This document shows, in pieces, positions 60,979 through 64,000 of a stretch of DNA of 64,000 nucleotides. The notes under the pieces were generated by a model. It was not told the origin of the DNA and made no database searches. It saw only the letters and a program-made list of their open reading frames with translations. This stretch comes from an uncultured Dialister sp. Its GTDB lineage: Bacteria > Bacillota > Negativicutes > Veillonellales > Dialisteraceae. Every line of letters begins with the position of its first letter. Position 1 is the first letter of the stretch. The stretch spans positions 62,001-126,000 of the forward strand of contig URIB01000001.1 of the NCBI GenBank assembly GCA_900547785.1. The letters are read 5' to 3'. Made by a program: the position numbers and the translations under genes.

Positions 60979-61647
60979 ATGATGATACCAAAGGAAAGTA
61001 AAAAAATTATTGTACTGAGCATTCTGGCGATAGGGTTATTGACGATTCCTGGTTGTGGGAATAAATATGAGAGCCAGATAACTGAACAAGTTAGGACTAG
61101 CTGTGTCATACCAGATTCTTTTAAAAAGGTATCTTATAAAGAGGATCCCAAAAATGGTATCGCATATTTAGATTTTAAGGCAAAAAACTTAATGGGAGTG
61201 GAAATACCTCAGCGTTTATATATTGTGCTTTCTAATGATGGGTATCGTTCAATACAAACAGAAGGAATTGACAAGTCGATTTTGGAAGATTTTTTTAAGA
61301 ATGACCCCAAAAACTTTGAAGGTTGCGTAAGCTCTTATAAAACTTTGACGAAGTTAATAAATGATCTAGCATTTGAACTGCGAATGGTAAATGAACTCAA
61401 TGAAGAACTAAATACTGTAAATAAAAAAGATTATTATTCTTGGGTGTTTTTCAGAGAAGAGTCAAGAAAATTAAATTTAAAGGTAAAAAAATTTAAAGAT
61501 GCTTATAAAGCGGCTCCTGAGATAGTACAGAAAAATTCAGAATTTCAAAAATTCAATCAATTGAAATATATGGCTGTTGTAGTTACTGGTGATTGGATGT
61601 CTTGGCGTGCAAATAAAGAGGTAGTTGAAGAATATCCTGAAAGCTAA
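60979..61647 (+). CDS. Lipoprotein of unknown function
   Basis: 222 residues, start after TTAGGAG. The signal peptide has a lipobox, LLTIPGC (residues 20-26), so it should be lipidated and held in the envelope. The rest is lysine-rich and helical with two more cysteines. The base composition is clearly richer in A+T than the neighbouring chromosome, which suggests later acquisition. No family is recognised. Confidence 0.7.
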   Translation: MMIPKESKKIIVLSILAIGLLTIPGCGNKYESQITEQVRTSCVIPDSFKKVSYKEDPKNGIAYLDFKAKNLMGVEIPQRLYIVLSNDGYRSIQTEGIDKSILEDFFKNDPKNFEGCVSSYKTLTKLINDLAFELRMVNELNEELNTVNKKDYYSWVFFREESRKLNLKVKKFKDAYKAAPEIVQKNSEFQKFNQLKYMAVVVTGDWMSWRANKEVVEEYPES

Positions 61648-61730
61648 AGCGCGGAATTGTCTAGTTTCTATGGAGTTGAATTTATAAGAAACATAAATTG
61701 TGCAACTGACCTATAAAAGGGGGTATTCTA

Positions 61731-62300
61731 ATGAAGAAGTTTTTAATCGCACTAGGGATAATTTCATTAATATCAATCACGGAAGTTTTAGCGGAAGATT
61801 GGAAATATTTGGGGGTTTTCTCTGCACCTAGAAGTTATGATTACAAGCATGATCCACTGATACTTAACCATTTAAGACCTTTTAATAGACCGGGAAATAA
61901 TCTTAGATATTTTAATGTATATTATGACCATAGTCATGAAAATGATGAAAGAAAGGCTAATGAGCATATGGTCTCGGTAAAAATTAACATAAGTGGTAAA
62001 ATAGTTCCTTTAGATAGAAATACACTAAAGGAATTAACAAGAGGCGGCATTGATAACGCTTATGTTGTTTCAAATGTTGATATTGCCAATAAAGGTGCTT
62101 TTGGTGTAATACCGAGAAGTCTTGCGGTGTATGATTCGGTTTCGCATAAGGTTTTATATAATGCGAGTGGAGAAATGGGATCTCAAATTTTATGGTCTAA
62201 TTCAGCAGCGCTTTATATAGCGAATATATCAGGTCCCCATCCGGTTTGGAATGGGATTATTTCAAGCACTGACTATAGTGAATACGAAAGAAAATATTAA
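61731..62300 (+). CDS. Secreted protein of unknown function
   Basis: 189 residues. A clear signal peptide, MKKFLIALGIISLISITEVLA followed by EDW, with cleavage likely after EVLA. The mature part is beta-rich, with YLGVFSAPRSYDYKHDPLIL and an NVDIANKGAFGVIPRSLAVYDSVSHKVLYNASGE segment. AAAGGGGG ribosome binding site. It lies 83 bases after the lipoprotein gene and shares its AT-rich composition, so the two probably arrived and work together in the envelope. Confidence 0.7.
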   Translation: MKKFLIALGIISLISITEVLAEDWKYLGVFSAPRSYDYKHDPLILNHLRPFNRPGNNLRYFNVYYDHSHENDERKANEHMVSVKINISGKIVPLDRNTLKELTRGGIDNAYVVSNVDIANKGAFGVIPRSLAVYDSVSHKVLYNASGEMGSQILWSNSAALYIANISGPHPVWNGIISSTDYSEYERKY

Positions 62301-62358
62301 TAATTTTAAAGTAATATCTATAGTAAAAGAAGGTAGTGTTGATTGTTAGGCACTAAGG

Positions 62359-62419
62359 AAGAAAAAACTAGCTTTTCTTCTTGAAATAAAAAACGACTGA
62401 TTGAAATCAGTCGTTTTTT
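62359..62419. terminator. Two terminators at the convergent gene ends
   Basis: GAAGAAAA/TTTTCTTC (62359-62380) follows the secreted-protein gene. A stronger stem, AAAACGACTGATT gaa ATCAGTCGTTTT (62389-62419), has A and T tracts on both sides and can serve the leftward HD-GYP gene as well. Confidence 0.8.
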
Positions 62420-62431
62420 ATTTTGCTGTAC

Positions 62432-63055
62432 TTATTTAGTAATTGCCGTATCATGGAAAATAACTTTGATGAATGCGGATATGACATCCGGATCGAATAA
62501 AATACCGGAGCCGCTGAAAATATCTCTCGTGACGTCCGCTTTTGATTTATTTTTAAAATCGGGAGAAGAAAAAATCACATCATCATAGTAACTGGCCAAG
62601 GAAATAATTCTTGCGCCCAGAGGAATATTCACTTTTTTCAAGTGTTTGGGAAAACCCGTGCCGTCCCAACGTTCGTGATGAAAACGGATATAAGGAATGA
62701 GTTCCTGGCAGCCCGGGCAGGTTTCAAGCATATTGGCGCCGAGATCGGGGTGCTTTTTATAGAGCTGTAATTCTCTTCGTGACAGATACGGATTTTTGTC
62801 CAAGATGGAATTGGGTACGCAAAGAAGACCGATATCGTGAAGCAGTCCGGCATAACGGATCAAACGGATATCGTCTGTAGGAAGACGCATATACACGGCA
62901 GTGGCTGCCGAATGATTGGAAACACGGACGGCATGCTCATAAAGACGTTCCGATTTCATGTGAAGAAGATCAAGAAAGTGCGAAACAATCGCATCAAGCC
63001 GGTACCGGTTGTTTTTGGAAGTATAGGCGGATTGAAATAAAGAAGAGCTGTACAT
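62432..63055 (-). CDS. HD-GYP domain protein (probable cyclic-di-GMP phosphodiesterase or HD hydrolase)
   Basis: 207 residues, start at 63055 after AAGGAA. HD in LLHDIGLLCVPNSIL, followed by KKHPDLGANML and HHERWDGTGFPKHLKKVNIPLGARI; the last part is the GYP motif in GFP form. Metal ligands are all present. No N-terminal sensor or membrane segment exists, so it is a stand-alone catalytic domain. It likely hydrolyses a cyclic dinucleotide; the target is not certain. Confidence 0.82.
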   Translation of the reverse strand: MYSSSLFQSAYTSKNNRYRLDAIVSHFLDLLHMKSERLYEHAVRVSNHSAATAVYMRLPTDDIRLIRYAGLLHDIGLLCVPNSILDKNPYLSRRELQLYKKHPDLGANMLETCPGCQELIPYIRFHHERWDGTGFPKHLKKVNIPLGARIISLASYYDDVIFSSPDFKNKSKADVTRDIFSGSGILFDPDVISAFIKVIFHDTAITK

Positions 63056-63099
63056 GGGAATTTCCTTATTTTTGTAATTACATCTGTGTATATAGCTGA

Positions 63100-63354
63100 T
63101 TATGATACATGGACATGGCGTTTCATCCAGGCGGTCATGTAGGAACATTCAGACCGGATTTGAAATCCTTCGCCTGTCGCCCAGCGAAACGCTTCCGCGG
63201 CGAGAGCGGCGGCAAGTCTTTTTCCTGATAATTCCGGCGGGACTTTTGTGTGAAGAACGGTGAAGCAACCGTTTTCTAAAGAATATTCCAAACAGGAGAT
63301 TCCTTCGGGATTTTCAATTTTGAAAAGACGATTTTCCAAATCGTGAATCACCAT
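63100..63354 (-). CDS. Small GNAT-like acetyltransferase (YjdJ/Acetyltransf_CG type)
   Basis: 84 residues. ISCLEYSLENGCFTVLHTKVPPELSGKRLAAALAAEAFRWATGEGFQIRSECSYMTAWMKRH is the compact GNAT-like family in which VPPELSGKRLAAAL is the acetyl-CoA loop and CSYMTAWMKRHP-like ending is the substrate side. Acceptor unknown. Leftward, 44 bases upstream of the HD-GYP gene, so the two are probably co-transcribed. Confidence 0.82.
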   Translation of the reverse strand: MVIHDLENRLFKIENPEGISCLEYSLENGCFTVLHTKVPPELSGKRLAAALAAEAFRWATGEGFQIRSECSYMTAWMKRHVHVS

Positions 63355-63480
63355 AATGAACTCCTTTGCTGATTATAAAATCTATTTTACTAAGGAAGAT
63401 ATCTGCCGTCAAAGAAAAAAACAAAGTATATCAAATTCGTATAACGGCTATCCTTTCACCGCATGGACGTATACGATGAT

Positions 63481-63516
63481 GCGGCAGGACATATTTCTGC
63501 GGCAGGACATATTTCT
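63481..63516. repeat. Tandem 18-base repeat
   Basis: GCGGCAGGACATATTTCT occurs twice without a gap. It lies within the intergenic region left of the last gene. The 63356-63613 frame covering it has no good ribosome binding site and is probably not a gene. Confidence 0.8.
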
Positions 63517-63534
63517 AATGAGACTGTTTGATTA

Positions 63535-63543
63535 TGCTATAAT
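63535..63543 (+). promoter_or_regulatory. Extended -10 promoter
   Basis: TGCTATAAT, identical to the boxes at 45474 and 46492, about 118 bases before the metallo-hydrolase gene. The region 63355-63660 holds this box and the tandem repeat. Confidence 0.6.
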
Positions 63544-63660
63544 CATTATACGGCTTTATAAAAAATTCCACATCACAGTAAAAATTTATAGGTCTGCAAA
63601 AATATTTCAATAAAAAACATCAGTTCGTATACAGTAACGAATCCGGAAAGGACAAAATAA

Positions 63661-64000
63661 GTGAAAAAATTTAAAATCACCTATCTTCATCATAGCGGTT
63701 TTATTTGCGAGTTGGAAAATGCCGTTCTTGTATTTGACTATTATGTGGACAGAGAAGGAAAGCTTGATGAACTTCTCAAAAGGAACGAAAAGCCCTTATA
63801 TTTTTTTGTAAGTCATTTTCATGCCGACCATTTCAATTCTGAAATCAGCCGCTATGAAAATAAAGCGGCCGGTTATTTTCTCCACAGCGACTGTACGATA
63901 CCTGTAAAAAACACACTGCATCTTCATTACCTGAATCCCGGGGAATTTACGTCGGTCAATGAATTTCAAGTCAGAATGTACGGTTCGACCGATGCGGGCG
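63661..64000 (+). CDS. Metallo-beta-lactamase-fold hydrolase (partial, C-terminus off the right edge)
   Basis: The first 113 residues, starting at GTG 63661 after GGAAAGGAC. ITYLHHSGFICELENAVLVFDYY followed by SHFHADHFN (residues about 44-52) is the HxHxDH zinc site of the MBL fold, close to the UlaG/YcjY-like branch of metal-dependent hydrolases. The substrate cannot be told from this part. The gene continues beyond the window. Confidence 0.85.
   Translation, partial: MKKFKITYLHHSGFICELENAVLVFDYYVDREGKLDELLKRNEKPLYFFVSHFHADHFNSEISRYENKAAGYFLHSDCTIPVKNTLHLHYLNPGEFTSVNEFQVRMYGSTDAG

Noticed and set aside
63356..63613. A rightward frame of 85 codons containing the 18-base tandem repeat
   Set aside because: The ribosome binding site is poor, the frame includes the repeat and an extended -10 promoter, and the composition is not protein-like.
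1..64000. CRISPR arrays
   Set aside because: No set of regularly spaced direct repeats was seen; the Cas2-like gene at 5714-5983 stands alone in the phage early region without cas1.

Overview
The window suggests a diderm Firmicute of the class Negativicutes, possibly close to Dialister or another Veillonellaceae. This is an inference from three things: a syntenic block rpsB-tsf-pyrH-frr-uppS-cdsA-dxr-rseP-ispG-proS, Gram-positive style promoters and ribosome binding sites, and a prophage whose lysis module carries spanin-like genes, which only make sense in a host with an outer membrane.

Positions 1 to about 38,200 are a temperate podovirus prophage, or prophage plus an adjoining cargo island. 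Its right end abuts the 3' end of a tRNA-Ser(GGA) gene, the likely attachment site. The left end and the integrase are outside the window. From left to right it holds: (a) a leftward cargo block of a Dam-type adenine methylase, an OLD-like ATPase-TOPRIM protein and a class II Fic protein; (b) a lysogeny switch with a CI/LexA-type repressor, a Cro-like protein and palindromic operators; (c) many small early genes, including a Cas2/SinR-like protein that seems to start at ATT, an excisionase-like protein, a LysM protein, an HNH-like protein and an HUH rolling-circle initiator; (d) a late operon of the Bordetella BPP-1/T7 type: terminase, head-tail connector, scaffold, capsid, tail tubular A and B, internal virion proteins including a muralytic one, a 2903-residue polyvalent ejected protein with nuclease-like, ADP-ribosyltransferase-like, MuF-C-like and zincin domains, and a tail fibre; (e) a DinJ-YafQ toxin-antitoxin pair; (f) a lysis cassette of two holin-like proteins, an endolysin and two spanin-like genes nested in different frames of the same DNA.

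From 38,173 onward is host chromosome: tRNA-Ser, asparaginase, a CbiZ cobamide-remodelling enzyme, IMP dehydrogenase, two DUF445 membrane proteins, two uncharacterised paralogues with matching extended -10 promoters, and then the translation, envelope and isoprenoid block. That block ends with RecD2 helicase and ComF. After an AT-rich insertion encoding a lipoprotein and a secreted protein of unknown function come an HD-GYP protein, a small GNAT-like protein and the start of a metallo-beta-lactamase-fold protein that runs off the right edge.

The most interesting parts are the methylase/ATPase-TOPRIM/Fic cargo with its shared upstream repeats, the nested spanin-like pair, the giant multi-toxin-domain virion protein, and the Cas2-like gene with a non-canonical start. 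All family assignments are made from reading motifs and context; no database search was run.
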